Of a stretch of 64,000 nucleotides of DNA, positions 51,537 to 60,508 are shown in pieces; within the stretch, counting starts at the first letter, position 1, and each line of letters opens with the position of its first letter. A model generated the notes under the pieces. It saw only the letters and a list, made by a program, of their open reading frames with translations. It was not told the DNA's origin and searched no databases. Source of the DNA: Geodermatophilaceae bacterium URHA0031 (GTDB taxonomy: Bacteria; Actinomycetota; Actinomycetes; Mycobacteriales; Geodermatophilaceae). A program made the translations under genes and the position numbers. The DNA lies in assembly GCA_000620205.1 (NCBI GenBank), contig JHVP01000003.1, forward strand, positions 310,001-374,000, written 5' to 3'.

Positions 51537-52385
51537 TCAGGCCAGGTCGCGGCGGCGGATCAGCACGAGTCCGCCTGCGGCGAACAGTGCCAGGTAGCCG
51601 AGCAGGACGACGATGGCGGTCCCGCCGGTCAGGATCGTCTGGACCCCCGGTGCCCGGTCGCCCGCGGCCCCGCCCAGCGACCCGACCAGCGACCCTGCGG
51701 CCGTGCCGGGCAGGTGGTCGGTGACCACGGCCAGCCCACCGAGCAGGTCGGCCACCCCGCGCAGCAGGTTCTCCACCACCAGCGCCCACACCAGGCCCAG
51801 CCCCACCGCGAGCGCCGGGCTGCGGGTCAGCACGCCGATGAGGACACCGGCGGCGCACCACATGCCCAGCACGAGGACGCCGGCACCCACCCCCTCGGCG
51901 AGGGCGCCGATCGAGGGCAGGTCCACCGGCTGGTCCTCGACCGCGGCCAGCACGCTGGACACCGCGAGGTCGAGCGCGAAGGTGGCCAGCACCAGGCCGA
52001 CCACCGTCAGTGCCAAGACGACGAGGGTGCCCCCGAACGCGGTGCCCCGACCCGGCCCCTGGGTGAACACCGTCTTCCAGCTGCCCCAGCCGAACCCGCT
52101 GCCCGCCGCCAGCGCGCCCAGGATCAGCACGATCGCGCCGCCGAACAGCGGGGTCCCCTGCACCGCGGCCGACGGCACGGCGTCCGGCAGCAGACCGGCC
52201 AGCAGCTGCGCGCGGGGCACCCGGTCGGCGGGCCCGGACACGTCACCGGTGCGGTAGGCGATGTAGTTGAAGACGTAGACGAACGCCAGGTCCAGGGCGA
52301 ACCAGACGCCGATCAGCACCCAGGTCGCCGGCCAGCGGCGCAGCCGCAGCAGCTCGGCACGGGTGCTCGCCAGCAGCCCGCTCAT
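51537..52385 (-). CDS. ABC-2-type exporter permease
   Basis: A 282-residue membrane protein with about six helices. It begins STRAELLRLRRWPATWVLIGVWFALDLAFVY, typical of ABC-2 permeases, then a long outer loop and five more segments (IVLILGALAAGSGFGWGSWKT; GTLVVLALTVVGLVLATFALDLAV; GVLVLGMWCAAGVLIGVLTR; GLGLVWALVVENLLRG; IVVLLGYLALFAAGGLVLIRRRD). ATG overlaps the ATP-binding gene's stop (ATGA). Together with that protein and the adjacent two-component system it is likely an antimicrobial- or lipid-responsive exporter; the substrate is unknown. Confidence 0.88.
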   Translation of the reverse strand: MSGLLASTRAELLRLRRWPATWVLIGVWFALDLAFVYVFNYIAYRTGDVSGPADRVPRAQLLAGLLPDAVPSAAVQGTPLFGGAIVLILGALAAGSGFGWGSWKTVFTQGPGRGTAFGGTLVVLALTVVGLVLATFALDLAVSSVLAAVEDQPVDLPSIGALAEGVGAGVLVLGMWCAAGVLIGVLTRSPALAVGLGLVWALVVENLLRGVADLLGGLAVVTDHLPGTAAGSLVGSLGGAAGDRAPGVQTILTGGTAIVVLLGYLALFAAGGLVLIRRRDLA

Positions 52386-53314
52386 CGCGCGCTCCCGGCG
52401 GGCTGCGCCATCGGCGCCCCGGTCATCGCCAGGAACACCTCCTCCAGCGACCTCTCCACGGTCGTCACTTCCAGCACGTCGACGCCGGCGCCCACCAGCT
52501 CCCGGGTCAGCGGGGGGATCAGCTCGGGCCCGGCGTGCACCCGGAGCGCGTCGTCCCCGCCGCCGTGCACCACCTCGACGGCGTCGTCCCCGCTGACCCG
52601 CATCGCCACGGCGAGCGCCAGGTCCAGCGGTCGCGCCCGCAGCAGCACCGCGGTCGCGCCGCGCAGCTCGGCGACGGTGCCCTCGGCCAGCAACCGGCCC
52701 CCGGCGATGACGCCCACCCGGTCGCAGACCTCCTGCACCTCGGCGAGCAGGTGGCTGGAGAGCACGACGGTCTGGCCACCGGCGGCGACGTCGACCAGCA
52801 GGGCGCGCATGTCCGCCATCCCGGCCGGGTCCAGCCCGTTGGTCGGCTCGTCCAGCACCAGCAGGTCGGGGTCGCCGAGCAGTGCGGCGGCGACGCCGAG
52901 CCGTTGCTTCATGCCGAGGGAGTACCGGCTGTACCGGTCGCCGCCCCGGCTGCCCAGGTCCACCCGGTCCAGCACGGCGTCCACGGCCCGGTCGTCGACC
53001 CGCTGGTAGCGCGCCATCACCCGCAGGTTGTCCCGGCCGGACAGGTAGGGGTAGAACCCCGGCCCCTCGACCAGGGCGCCCACCCGCGCGACGACCGGGG
53101 GGCTGCCGGGTGCGTCGCCGAGCACGACCGCCCGGCCGCTGGTGGGCCGGACCAGTCCCAGGACCATCCGGAGGGTGGTCGTCTTCCCCGCGCCGTTGGG
53201 ACCAAGGAAGCCGTACACCTCCCCCCGCCGCACGGTCAGGCTGACGGAGTCGACCGCCAGCCGGTCGCCGTAGCGCTTGCTGAGTGCGTCGGTGCGCACG
53301 ATGGTGTCGGTCAT
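52382..53314 (-). CDS. ABC transporter ATP-binding protein
   Basis: A 310-residue nucleotide-binding subunit. Walker A is GPNGAGKTTT (about residues 39-48), the signature YSLGMKQRLGVAAALL, Walker B LLVLDEPTNGLDPAG, and the switch His in SSHLLAEVQEVC. The C-terminal extension (~90 residues) is typical of DrrA/CcmA-like drug-exporter ATPases. The ATG at 53314 starts MTDTIVRTDALSKRYGDRLA, a normal N-terminus. It is coupled to the permease gene and divergent from the histidine kinase gene 134 bp away, which suggests regulation by that system. Confidence 0.93.
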   Translation of the reverse strand: MTDTIVRTDALSKRYGDRLAVDSVSLTVRRGEVYGFLGPNGAGKTTTLRMVLGLVRPTSGRAVVLGDAPGSPPVVARVGALVEGPGFYPYLSGRDNLRVMARYQRVDDRAVDAVLDRVDLGSRGGDRYSRYSLGMKQRLGVAAALLGDPDLLVLDEPTNGLDPAGMADMRALLVDVAAGGQTVVLSSHLLAEVQEVCDRVGVIAGGRLLAEGTVAELRGATAVLLRARPLDLALAVAMRVSGDDAVEVVHGGGDDALRVHAGPELIPPLTRELVGAGVDVLEVTTVERSLEEVFLAMTGAPMAQPAGSAR

Positions 53315-53448
53315 GCCGGCCACCCTCGGCGGCGCCGGCCGTCGCCCGCATCCGCCGTCGGGCGGCTCCCGGCCTACGCAGGACTGCGTACGCCGATGAC
53401 GTCGGGACGACGACGCCGGCCGGGGCCTTGCGGTCCTATCGTCGCCCG

Positions 53449-54606
53449 GTGACCGTCCCTGCGGCCCCGGTCCGGCGGAGCCGGCTGCCGTCCGACTGGT
53501 GGTGGGACGTCGGTCCCGCTGCGGTGCTGCTCCTGCTGTGCTGGGTGGGCACCGGCGCGGCCGCCCGCAACCAGGGGCTCCCCCACCCGGGGGCCGCGGC
53601 CTACGCCCTGGCCAGCGTCGCCGCGCTGGCACTGCTGGTGCGCCGCCGGTACCCGCTGGTCACGCTCGCCGTGTGCGGCGCCGCGCTCAGCGGCTACCTG
53701 CTGCTCGGGTACCCCTTCGGACCGGTCCTATTCACCGGGCCGGTGGCGGCGTACGCGGTGGCGACCCGGGTGCCGTGGCGCACGGCGGCGGTCGCCGGCG
53801 TGGCCTTCGTGCTGGTCACCGCGCTGCCCCACGCGCTGGACGCCGACGCCGGCGGATGGGTGCCCCGGCTGGCCTGGACCGTCGGCTGGGCCGCCGTCGT
53901 CTCCGCGCCCGGCGCGATCGGCGCGGCGCTCCAGGCCCGCCGCGGCGCGGAAGCGGGAGTGCGCGCCGAGCAGGCCCGGCGCGCGGTGTCCGAGGAACGG
54001 CTGGCGATCGCCCGCGAGGTGCACGACGGCGTCGGGCACGGGCTCGCGGTCATCGCGCTGCAGTCCGGGGTGGCCCTGCACGTGCTGGACAAGGACCCGG
54101 CCCGGGCACGCGAGCTGCTCACCGCCATCCAGTCCACCAGCCGCGAGTCGCTGGACGGGCTGCGCGCCGAGCTGCTGCGCTTCCGCGACCCCGCCGCCCC
54201 GGCCGGGTCCTCCGCGCTGCGCCCCACGCCCGGGCTGGCCGACCTGCCGGCCCTGCTCGACCGGATGCGCGCCGGCGGGCTGGTGCTGCACGCCCGGCTG
54301 GACGAGTGCCCGGACGTGCCGGCCGAGGTCGGCGCCGCCGCCCATCGGATCGTGCAGGAGGCGCTGACCAACGTGCTCCGGCACGCCGGCGACACCCCGG
54401 CCTGGGTGACGGTGCGGTGCAGCGCAGGCAGCCTGCTCGTCGAGGTGCGCGACCGCGGCCCCGGGCCCACCGGCGGCGCACCCGCCGGGCTGGGCATCTC
54501 CGGGATGCGGGAGCGCGCCGCGGCGGTCGGCGGCCGGCTCGAGACCGGTGTGGAGGACGGCTTCGTGGTGCGGGCCGAGCTACCGACCCGGGAGCGCACC
54601 CCGTGA
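53449..54606 (+). CDS. NarL-group sensor histidine kinase
   Basis: A 385-residue membrane kinase. Five to six helices fill residues ~15-170 (VGPAAVLLLLCWVGTG; ALASVAALALLVRRR; and on), with short loops, so the sensing is probably intramembrane. The HisKA_3 dimerisation helix has the phospho-His in ERLAIAREVHDGVGHGLAVIALQSG (about residue 200). The ATPase domain has the N-box VQEALTNVLRHA and the G-box GLGISGMRERAAAVGG. The GTG at 53449 follows TATCGT (53437-53442) by 6 bp. It overlaps the response regulator start by 4 bp (GTGA). Confidence 0.93.
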   Translation: MTVPAAPVRRSRLPSDWWWDVGPAAVLLLLCWVGTGAAARNQGLPHPGAAAYALASVAALALLVRRRYPLVTLAVCGAALSGYLLLGYPFGPVLFTGPVAAYAVATRVPWRTAAVAGVAFVLVTALPHALDADAGGWVPRLAWTVGWAAVVSAPGAIGAALQARRGAEAGVRAEQARRAVSEERLAIAREVHDGVGHGLAVIALQSGVALHVLDKDPARARELLTAIQSTSRESLDGLRAELLRFRDPAAPAGSSALRPTPGLADLPALLDRMRAGGLVLHARLDECPDVPAEVGAAAHRIVQEALTNVLRHAGDTPAWVTVRCSAGSLLVEVRDRGPGPTGGAPAGLGISGMRERAAAVGGRLETGVEDGFVVRAELPTRERTP

Positions 54607-55262
54607 TCCGGGTGGCCGTCGTCGACGACCAGGCCCTGGTGCGGATGGGCCTGCGCGCCCTGCTGGAGACCGAGGAGGACACCGAACTGGTGGGTGAGGC
54701 GGCCGACGGCCGGGCCGGGCTCGCGCTGGTGCGGGCCGCGCTGCCCGACGTCGTCCTGATGGACGTGCGGATGCCCGAGCTGGACGGCCTGGAGGCGCTC
54801 CGTCAGATCGCCGCGGACCCGGCGCTGACCGGGGTGCGGGTCATCGTGCTGACCACCTTCGAGCTCGACGAGTACGTCTTCGCCGCGCTCGCCGCCGGGG
54901 CGAGCGGCTTCGTGCTCAAGGACGGCGAACCGGCCGAGCTGCTCCGCGCCGTCCGGGTGGTCGCCGGGGGCGGCTCGCTGCTCTCCCCCACCGTCACCCG
55001 CCGGGTGATCGAGCACTTCGCGGCCGGCCCGGCCCGGCGGAGCGCACCGCACCCCGGCGTCACGGAGCTGACCGAGCGGGAGCGGGAGATCGTGGCCTGG
55101 GTGGCCACCGGCCGGTCCAACGACGAGATCGCCGCGGCGCTGGTGGTCAGCCCCGCGACGGTGCGCACGCACGTCAGCCGGGCGATGCTCAAGCTGCGCG
55201 CCCGCGACCGGGCGCAGCTGGTGGTGTTCGCGATCGAGTCCGGCCTGCAGGTGGACCGCTAG
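54603..55262 (+). CDS. NarL/LuxR-family response regulator
   Basis: A 219-residue two-domain regulator. The receiver has Asp8/Asp9, phospho-acceptor Asp54 ([13 protein letters not shown]) and a conserved Lys in SGFVLKDG. The C-terminal LuxR helix-turn-helix is [43 protein letters not shown] (about residues 153-195). It is co-translated with the histidine kinase and very likely regulates the divergent ABC exporter, as in many actinobacterial sets of this layout. The regulon is inference. Confidence 0.94.
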   Translation: MIRVAVVDDQALVRMGLRALLETEEDTELVGEAADGRAGLALVRAALPDVVLMDVRMPELDGLEALRQIAADPALTGVRVIVLTTFELDEYVFAALAAGASGFVLKDGEPAELLRAVRVVAGGGSLLSPTVTRRVIEHFAAGPARRSAPHPGVTELTEREREIVAWVATGRSNDEIAAALVVSPATVRTHVSRAMLKLRARDRAQLVVFAIESGLQVDR

Positions 55263-55392
55263 GACCGCCGAGCCTGCTCGGCTCCGGGGCCGCGGCGCGG
55301 GGGCCGGAGGCTCCCGGCCGCGGACGCGGGCAGCGGCTCAGCCCACGCCGGGGACGGCACCTGGCCGCGGTGCGGTCCGGAGGACCGCGATG

Positions 55393-55815
55393 TCATCGGT
55401 CCAGGACGACGGCGGTGTCGGTGAGCCGGTCGTGCAGCCCGCGGCCGTCGGAGTCGACGACCAGCGCGGGGAGCAGCAGCATCAGCAGACCGGTGCGGAC
55501 GACCGCGCGCCACAGGGCGAGCCGCTCGCCCGGCCGCGGGTGGGCCAGCCGGAGACCGAGCAGCCGCATGCCGGGCGTCTGCCCGGCGAGGACGAGGAAG
55601 ACCACCGTCATCACGCCGAAGGTCAGCAGGCTCCACAGCCGGGGCGCCTCGGGGGCGGTGAACAGCGCCGCGACCAGGCCCGAGGCCACCGCGTCGATGA
55701 GGTACTGCCCGACCCGGCGACCGAAGGGCGCCAGGGAACCCGGGCCGTCGGCCGGCAACCCCAGTCCAGCGCCGCGGGCACGTTCCTGAGAAGGTGGGGC
55801 GTCGTCCCTGGTCAC
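55393..55815 (-). CDS. RDD family membrane protein
   Basis: A 140-residue protein with three helices and the RDD pattern: [22 protein letters not shown] holds the first Arg and Asp, [33 protein letters not shown] the second block and [35 protein letters not shown] the last. The family is tied to transport or small-molecule export without a fixed function. The GTG at 55815 follows TACCCT (55827-55822) by 6 bp, so it is probably leaderless. It is divergent from glnA, as Rv2219A is next to glnA1. Confidence 0.88.
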   Translation of the reverse strand: MTRDDAPPSQERARGAGLGLPADGPGSLAPFGRRVGQYLIDAVASGLVAALFTAPEAPRLWSLLTFGVMTVVFLVLAGQTPGMRLLGLRLAHPRPGERLALWRAVVRTGLLMLLLPALVVDSDGRGLHDRLTDTAVVLDR

Positions 55816-55889
55816 CCCACCAGGGTAGTGAGGACCCGACGGGTCACCGCCCGTCACCGCCACCCGGTCGCGACACGCCGGAGCGCGGT

Positions 55890-55927
55890 GTTACCGCGAC
55901 GAAACACCAGGGACACCCCGGAGCAAC
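55890..55927 (+). promoter_or_regulatory. GlnR-type binding site upstream of glnA
   Basis: GTTAC-N6-GAAAC-N6-GACAC-N6-GCAAC (55890-55927) matches the actinobacterial GlnR pattern gTnAC-N6-GaAAc repeated twice, with exact 11-bp phasing. The first pair is perfect and the second weaker. A TAACTT -10-like hexamer (55938-55943) lies 10 bp downstream and the glnA ATG 50 bp downstream, so the box sits where an activator would. Confidence 0.75.
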
Positions 55928-55977
55928 CCCCCGCTCGTAACTTCGTCCCGAGCTGGCCGTCCATTCCCGGAGGATCG

Positions 55978-57411
55978 ATGTTCAACAGTCCCGACGAGGT
56001 CACCGCGTACATCCGCGACAACGACGTGAAGTTCGTCGACGTCCGGTTCTGCGACCTGCCCGGCGTCATGCAGCACTTCACCATCCCGGCGGAGACCTTC
56101 GGCCCGGACACCTTCGCCGACGGCCTGGGCTTCGACGGTTCGTCGATCCGCGGCTTCCAGGCGATCAACGAGTCGGACATGCTGCTGCTGCCCGACGCGA
56201 GCAGCGCCTACCTGGACCCGTTCCGGATCCACAAGACGCTGAACATCAACTTCTTCATCCACGACCCGATCACGCGTGAGGCCTACAGCCGCGACCCGCG
56301 CAACGTGGCGAAGAAGGCCGAGGCCTACCTCGCGAGCTCCGGGATCGCCGACACCGCGTACTTCGGCCCCGAGGCCGAGTTCTACGTGTTCGACTCGGTG
56401 CGGCACAACACCGGGATCAACGAGGGCTACTACCACATCGACGCGGTCGAGGGCTCTTGGAACTCCGGGTCGCTGACCGGCGAGAACGGCGGCCCCAACC
56501 TGGGCTACAAGACCAAGCCCAAGGGCGGGTACTTCCCGGTCGAGCCCTACGACCACCAGAGCGACCTGCGCTCGACGATGATGGTCAACCTGGCCAGTGC
56601 CGGCCTCGAGCTCGAGCGCGGCCACCACGAGGTGGGCACCGGCGGTCAGGCCGAGATCAACTACAAGTTCGACACGCTGCTGCGCTCGGCCGACAGCCTG
56701 ATGCTGTTCAAGTACATCATCAAGAACACCGCCTGGGCCCACGGCAAGAGCGCCACGTTCATGCCCAAGCCGCTCTACGGCGACAACGGCTCGGGCATGC
56801 ACTGCCACCAGAGCCTGTGGAAGGACGGCGAGCCGCTCTTCCACGCCGAGACCGGCTACGCGGGGCTCTCCGACACCGCCCGGCACTACATCGGCGGTCT
56901 GCTCACCCACGCCCCGTCGCTGCTGGCCTTCACCAACCCGACGGTGAACAGCTACCACCGCCTGGTGCCCGGTTACGAGGCCCCGATCAACCTCGTGTAC
57001 TCGGCCCGCAACCGCTCGGCCTGCTGCCGCATCCCGATCTCGGGTGACAACCCGAAGGCCAAGCGCATCGAGTTCCGCGTGCCCGACCCGTCGGCCAACC
57101 CCTACCTCGCCTTCTCGGCGATGATGATGGCCGGCCTCGACGGCATCAAGAACAAGATCGAGCCGCCCGCGCCGGTCGACAAGGACCTCTACGAGCTGCC
57201 GCCCGAGGAGGCCCTGGGCATCGAGAAGGTGCCCGCGTCGCTGGACGCCGTCCTCGACCGGCTCGAGGTCGACCACGACTACCTGCTCGACGGTGGCGTG
57301 TTCACCTCCGACCTGATCGAGACGTGGATCGAGTACAAGCGGGCCAACGAGATCGACCCGATCCGGCTGCGCCCGCACCCGCACGAGTTCGCGATGTACT
57401 ACGACATCTGA
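55978..57411 (+). CDS. glnA: glutamine synthetase type I
   Basis: A 477-residue GSI-beta subunit that forms dodecamers and makes glutamine from glutamate, ammonia and ATP. The beta-grasp domain includes [19 protein letters not shown], and the metal sites include [11 protein letters not shown] and the GMHCHQS block. The C-terminal [10 protein letters not shown] carries Tyr405, the expected adenylylation site for GlnE control. The ATG at 55978 has GGAGG 4-8 bp upstream. Transcription is probably GlnR-activated. It corresponds to glnA1 (Rv2220), which closes the conserved gene order. A terminator follows 42 bp after the stop. Confidence 0.97.
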   Translation: MFNSPDEVTAYIRDNDVKFVDVRFCDLPGVMQHFTIPAETFGPDTFADGLGFDGSSIRGFQAINESDMLLLPDASSAYLDPFRIHKTLNINFFIHDPITREAYSRDPRNVAKKAEAYLASSGIADTAYFGPEAEFYVFDSVRHNTGINEGYYHIDAVEGSWNSGSLTGENGGPNLGYKTKPKGGYFPVEPYDHQSDLRSTMMVNLASAGLELERGHHEVGTGGQAEINYKFDTLLRSADSLMLFKYIIKNTAWAHGKSATFMPKPLYGDNGSGMHCHQSLWKDGEPLFHAETGYAGLSDTARHYIGGLLTHAPSLLAFTNPTVNSYHRLVPGYEAPINLVYSARNRSACCRIPISGDNPKAKRIEFRVPDPSANPYLAFSAMMMAGLDGIKNKIEPPAPVDKDLYELPPEEALGIEKVPASLDAVLDRLEVDHDYLLDGGVFTSDLIETWIEYKRANEIDPIRLRPHPHEFAMYYDI

Positions 57412-57452
57412 GTCGAGGGGGCGGCAGCGCCTCTGACCTGCACGTCCGCACA

Positions 57453-57489
57453 GCCCCCGCCAGGTTTCCCCGGATCCCCTGGCGGGGGC
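57453..57489 (+). terminator. terminator hairpin after glnA
   Basis: GCCCCCGCCAGG (57453-57464) pairs exactly with CCTGGCGGGGGC (57478-57489) around a 13-nt loop. Confidence 0.88.
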
Positions 57490-57808
57490 AGTGCTGCGTC
57501 CGGCGCCGTGCGCCCACACCCCGGAGAGTGGCGACGGACGGCGCCCGCAGGACGTCGATCCTCCGGGCGACTGCCGTGCCGTCAGCACGCCGGCCAGCGG
57601 GCACCTCGGTGCCGTTCCCCGGTCCGCGGCTGTCGTCACGGAGGAGAGGGTGCTCGCCCCGTGATCGCGACGGGCACGCCGAGGTGGAGCCCGCACGGCG
57701 GGTCTCCGTTCTCCCGGATCGTGCAACCGGCTTCCGGCTGCCCGCCGTCGGTCGTAGCGTCAGCCTTCCACGGGGGCCGAAGGCGACGACGTCGACAGGA
57801 GGCTCGCC
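57490..57808. other. 319-bp intergenic stretch before the alpha/beta-barrel gene
   Basis: No supported gene. A TAGCGT -10-like hexamer (57755-57760) lies 49 bp before the next start, leaving a short leader with the AGGAGG site, so the gene at 57809 is not leaderless, unlike most of its neighbours. Confidence 0.5.
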
Positions 57809-58420
57809 ATGTTCGCTCAGGTCATCCAGGGCCGGACCTCGAACCCGGAGGCGGTGCCGGCGGCCACGGACCGGTGGATGAAGGACCTGGCACCCGGCGC
57901 GGTCGGCTGGCTCGGCACGACCGCGGGGGTCACCGACGACGGGCAGGTGGTCCTCGTGGTCCGCTTCGAGTCGGCCGAGGCCGCGGAGCGCAACGCCGCG
58001 CGGCCCGAGCAGGACCACTTCTGGCAGGAGACGCGCCGGCTGTTCGACGACGAGCCCACCTTCCTGGAGAGCACCGACGTCACGGTCGAGACCGTCGGCG
58101 ACCCGGACCAGGCCGGCTTCGTCCAGGTGATGCAGGGACAGAGCTCGGATCCCGCCCGCGGCCGGGAGCTCATGGCCCAGTTCCCGCTGGAGGCCATGAA
58201 GGACTTCCGGCCGGACCTGCTCGGCAGCGTTCTGATCCGCCACGACGGCGGCCGGTGGACCCAGGTCCTGTACTTCACCTCCGAGGCCGAGGCCCGCGAG
58301 GGCGAGCGCCAGCAGGCACCGCCGGAATGGCAGGCGACGATGGAGGAGCTCATGAGGTTGGAGGTGGGTGGGCCGGTGTTCCTCGACCTCCGCCGGCCGC
58401 TGCTCACCGCGTCGCGCTGA
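57809..58420 (+). CDS. tandem dimeric alpha/beta-barrel (ABM-like) protein
   Basis: A 203-residue soluble protein made of two similar halves. Residues 1-95 start MFAQVIQGRTSNPEAV and residues ~105-200 start GFVQVMQGQSSDPARG, each followed by a helix, a VLVVRF/VLYF-type strand and a further helix. Such ferredoxin-like repeats resemble antibiotic-biosynthesis monooxygenase or DUF1330-like domains fused as a pseudo-dimer. No catalytic residues are obvious and function is unknown. AGGAGG lies 7 bp before the ATG. Confidence 0.8.
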   Translation: MFAQVIQGRTSNPEAVPAATDRWMKDLAPGAVGWLGTTAGVTDDGQVVLVVRFESAEAAERNAARPEQDHFWQETRRLFDDEPTFLESTDVTVETVGDPDQAGFVQVMQGQSSDPARGRELMAQFPLEAMKDFRPDLLGSVLIRHDGGRWTQVLYFTSEAEAREGERQQAPPEWQATMEELMRLEVGGPVFLDLRRPLLTASR

Positions 58421-58545
58421 GCCGGGGCCCCGACGGCCCGGCGGCCGCAACGGGGTCCGGCTCGTCCGGTCTGACGTCACACCGTGACGCGCGGCGTCAC
58501 GCCTCCTGGGTGTCCGGTCCCGCTCCGCCACCCAGGAGGCGGTAC

Positions 58546-58821
58546 ATGTCCCGCACGCGCGAGGACGAGATACCCGTCCTCGTCGAGGCCCCCGAGATCG
58601 TCGGCCTCGTCGACCAGCGGTCCGTGGGTCACTCCTGGCCGAGGTACTCGTGGACCATGCGGATGGCGACCGCGCCCTCGCCGACCGCTGAGGCCACGCG
58701 CTTCACCGACCCGTGCCGGACGTCCCCGACCGCGAACACCCCGGGCAGGCTGGTCTCGAACAGCCACGCAGGTCGCCCGGGTGGCCCGACACCGGGCCGG
58801 TCGGTGCCGGTCAGGACGTAG
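58546..58821 (+). pseudogene. possible 5' fragment of a truncated gene, antisense to the next gene's end
   Basis: AGGAGG, 6 bp, then ATG opens a frame reading MSRTREDEIPVLVEAPE..., protein-like for about 27 codons, until it meets the stop of the convergent flavoprotein gene at 58629. From there the frame is simply the complement of that gene. A good ribosome site with a short coding-like head suggests a gene cut by rearrangement. The evidence is weak. Confidence 0.25.
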
Positions 58822-60272
58822 CCGGCCGCGTCCCGGTCGATCTCTCCGGGCAGCCACCCGGTGTGCGGCTCCGCACCGATGAGCACGAAGAGCCCCGCCG
58901 CGGGAACGGTCTCGGTCTCCCCGGTGCTGCGGTCCAGCAGCACGAGGTGCCTGAGTCGCTGGTGGCCGCCGCCATCGACGGCCTCGGCGGAGCAGCGGAC
59001 GCTGATGTTGGCGGCGGCGTCGATCTCGCGGAGCAGGTAGTCCGACATCGTCGCGGCGAGCGAGGAGCCGCGAACGAGCAGGGTGACGCGCCGGGCGTAG
59101 CGCGCGAGGTGCAGCGCGGCCTGGCCGGCCGAGTTGGCCCCTCCTACCACGTACACGTCCTCGTCGGCCATCGCCTGCGCTTCCGGGGCGGCGGCGCCGT
59201 AGAAGACCCCGGCCCCGGTCAGGTCCTCCAGGCCCGGGATGCCGAGCCGCCGATAGCTCACGCCGGTGGCCAGGACGACGGTGCGGCTGACGATCGAGCC
59301 GCCGTCGCCCAGGCGGACGATCCAGTGCCTGCCTTCTGCGTGCAGGCCCACGGCGCGCGGTCCGTAGATGAACTCGGCGCCGAGCAACCAGGCCTGCTCC
59401 TGTGCCCGCTGCGCCAGGTCCGCGCCGGAGATGCCGCGGGGAAAGCCGAGGTAGTTGCGGATCATCGAACTGGTGCCGGCCTGGCCGCCGATCGCCTCGG
59501 CCTCCAGCACGGCCGTTCGCAGCCCCTCGGAGGCGCCGTAGACGGCGGCGGCCAGCCCCGCCGGGCCCGCGCCGACGATGGTCACGTCGTACGGCTGCGG
59601 ATCCGGCCGGGTCCGCACACCGAGCGCCGCGGCGATCTCCGCACCGGAGGGGTCGTCGAGAACCCGGCCGTCGAACAGGACGACGAGCGGCAGCCGCTCG
59701 GTTCCTGCCCCGATCTCCCGCAGGACCGCCCGCCCCTGCTCCGAGGTCACGTCGAGAAAGTCGAACGGCACCCCGTTGCGGCTGAGCAGATCCCGCAGCT
59801 CGTGCGACCGCGGCGACCAGCGCTCGCCCACCACCCGGGCGGACACGAACCGCGGCCGGTGCGGCAGCGCCCACCGGTAGAGGAACTGCCCGATCGCCTG
59901 GTGGAAGTGCTCGTCACCGGGCCGCCACGGCTTGGTGGTCCAGTCGATCTTCCGCAGCACCGCGACCGGCAGCACCGGAGCCGTGGACTGGTCGCTCCAC
60001 GTGATCAGCACCGCCCGCTGCGCCTCCGGGTGCAGTTGCTGCGCCCGGTCGAGGAACTCGATGCCCGTCATGCTCGGCATCTCCTGATCGGCCAGGACCA
60101 GCGCCACCTCCCCGCCGGCCGCCCCGATGGCTGCGAGCTCGCGCAGCGCCGCCTCCGGTGACGTCAGGCAGCGCACGTCGTAGTCGGCGTCGTAGCGCTT
60201 GCGCAGCTCCTCTTCGACCGGCCGCAGGGCGGCAGGGTCATCGTCCACGGCCATCAGCACGGGCATGTCCAT
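58629..60272 (-). CDS. receiver-glutaredoxin-like-thioredoxin-reductase-like fusion, cysteines lost
   Basis: A 547-residue three-part protein. Residues ~5-125 form a receiver (AVDDDPAAL; Asp in LVLADQEMPSMTG). Residues ~145-225 resemble glutaredoxin, but the redox motif WCPxC is WSPRS, so both Cys are Ser. Residues ~232-545 form a TrxR-like flavoprotein (VTIVGAGPAGLAAAVYGASEGLRTAVLE; NADPH loop VVGGANSAGQAALHLARYA; C-terminal GVFAVGDVRHGSVKRVASAVGEGAVAI). The CxxC usually placed between the two flavin lobes (CATC) is AAAP. It likely moves electrons from NADPH through FAD without dithiol chemistry, under receiver control. The ATG at 60272 has GGAGGG upstream. Confidence 0.88.
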   Translation of the reverse strand: MDMPVLMAVDDDPAALRPVEEELRKRYDADYDVRCLTSPEAALRELAAIGAAGGEVALVLADQEMPSMTGIEFLDRAQQLHPEAQRAVLITWSDQSTAPVLPVAVLRKIDWTTKPWRPGDEHFHQAIGQFLYRWALPHRPRFVSARVVGERWSPRSHELRDLLSRNGVPFDFLDVTSEQGRAVLREIGAGTERLPLVVLFDGRVLDDPSGAEIAAALGVRTRPDPQPYDVTIVGAGPAGLAAAVYGASEGLRTAVLEAEAIGGQAGTSSMIRNYLGFPRGISGADLAQRAQEQAWLLGAEFIYGPRAVGLHAEGRHWIVRLGDGGSIVSRTVVLATGVSYRRLGIPGLEDLTGAGVFYGAAAPEAQAMADEDVYVVGGANSAGQAALHLARYARRVTLLVRGSSLAATMSDYLLREIDAAANISVRCSAEAVDGGGHQRLRHLVLLDRSTGETETVPAAGLFVLIGAEPHTGWLPGEIDRDAAGYVLTGTDRPGVGPPGRPAWLFETSLPGVFAVGDVRHGSVKRVASAVGEGAVAIRMVHEYLGQE

Positions 60273-60508
60273 GGCTGCACCCTCCGCCGGCCACTGGGCA
60301 GTGTGCCGCGAACCCGGCGGCTCTGGGACGATCGCCGTGCAGGGTCTCGCCGGCCGGCTGCGGGGGGACATCCGGGACGTGCCGTCGACGTCCGGTCGCG
60401 GGCCTCGGTCCCGCACCTGGGCGCGCGAAACGGCGAGAGCCAGCGCACCGGAGCACGTCCGCGTCGCAGTACCGAGAGCGCATGCCGGCACAAGTCGCCA
60501 GGCCGTGC

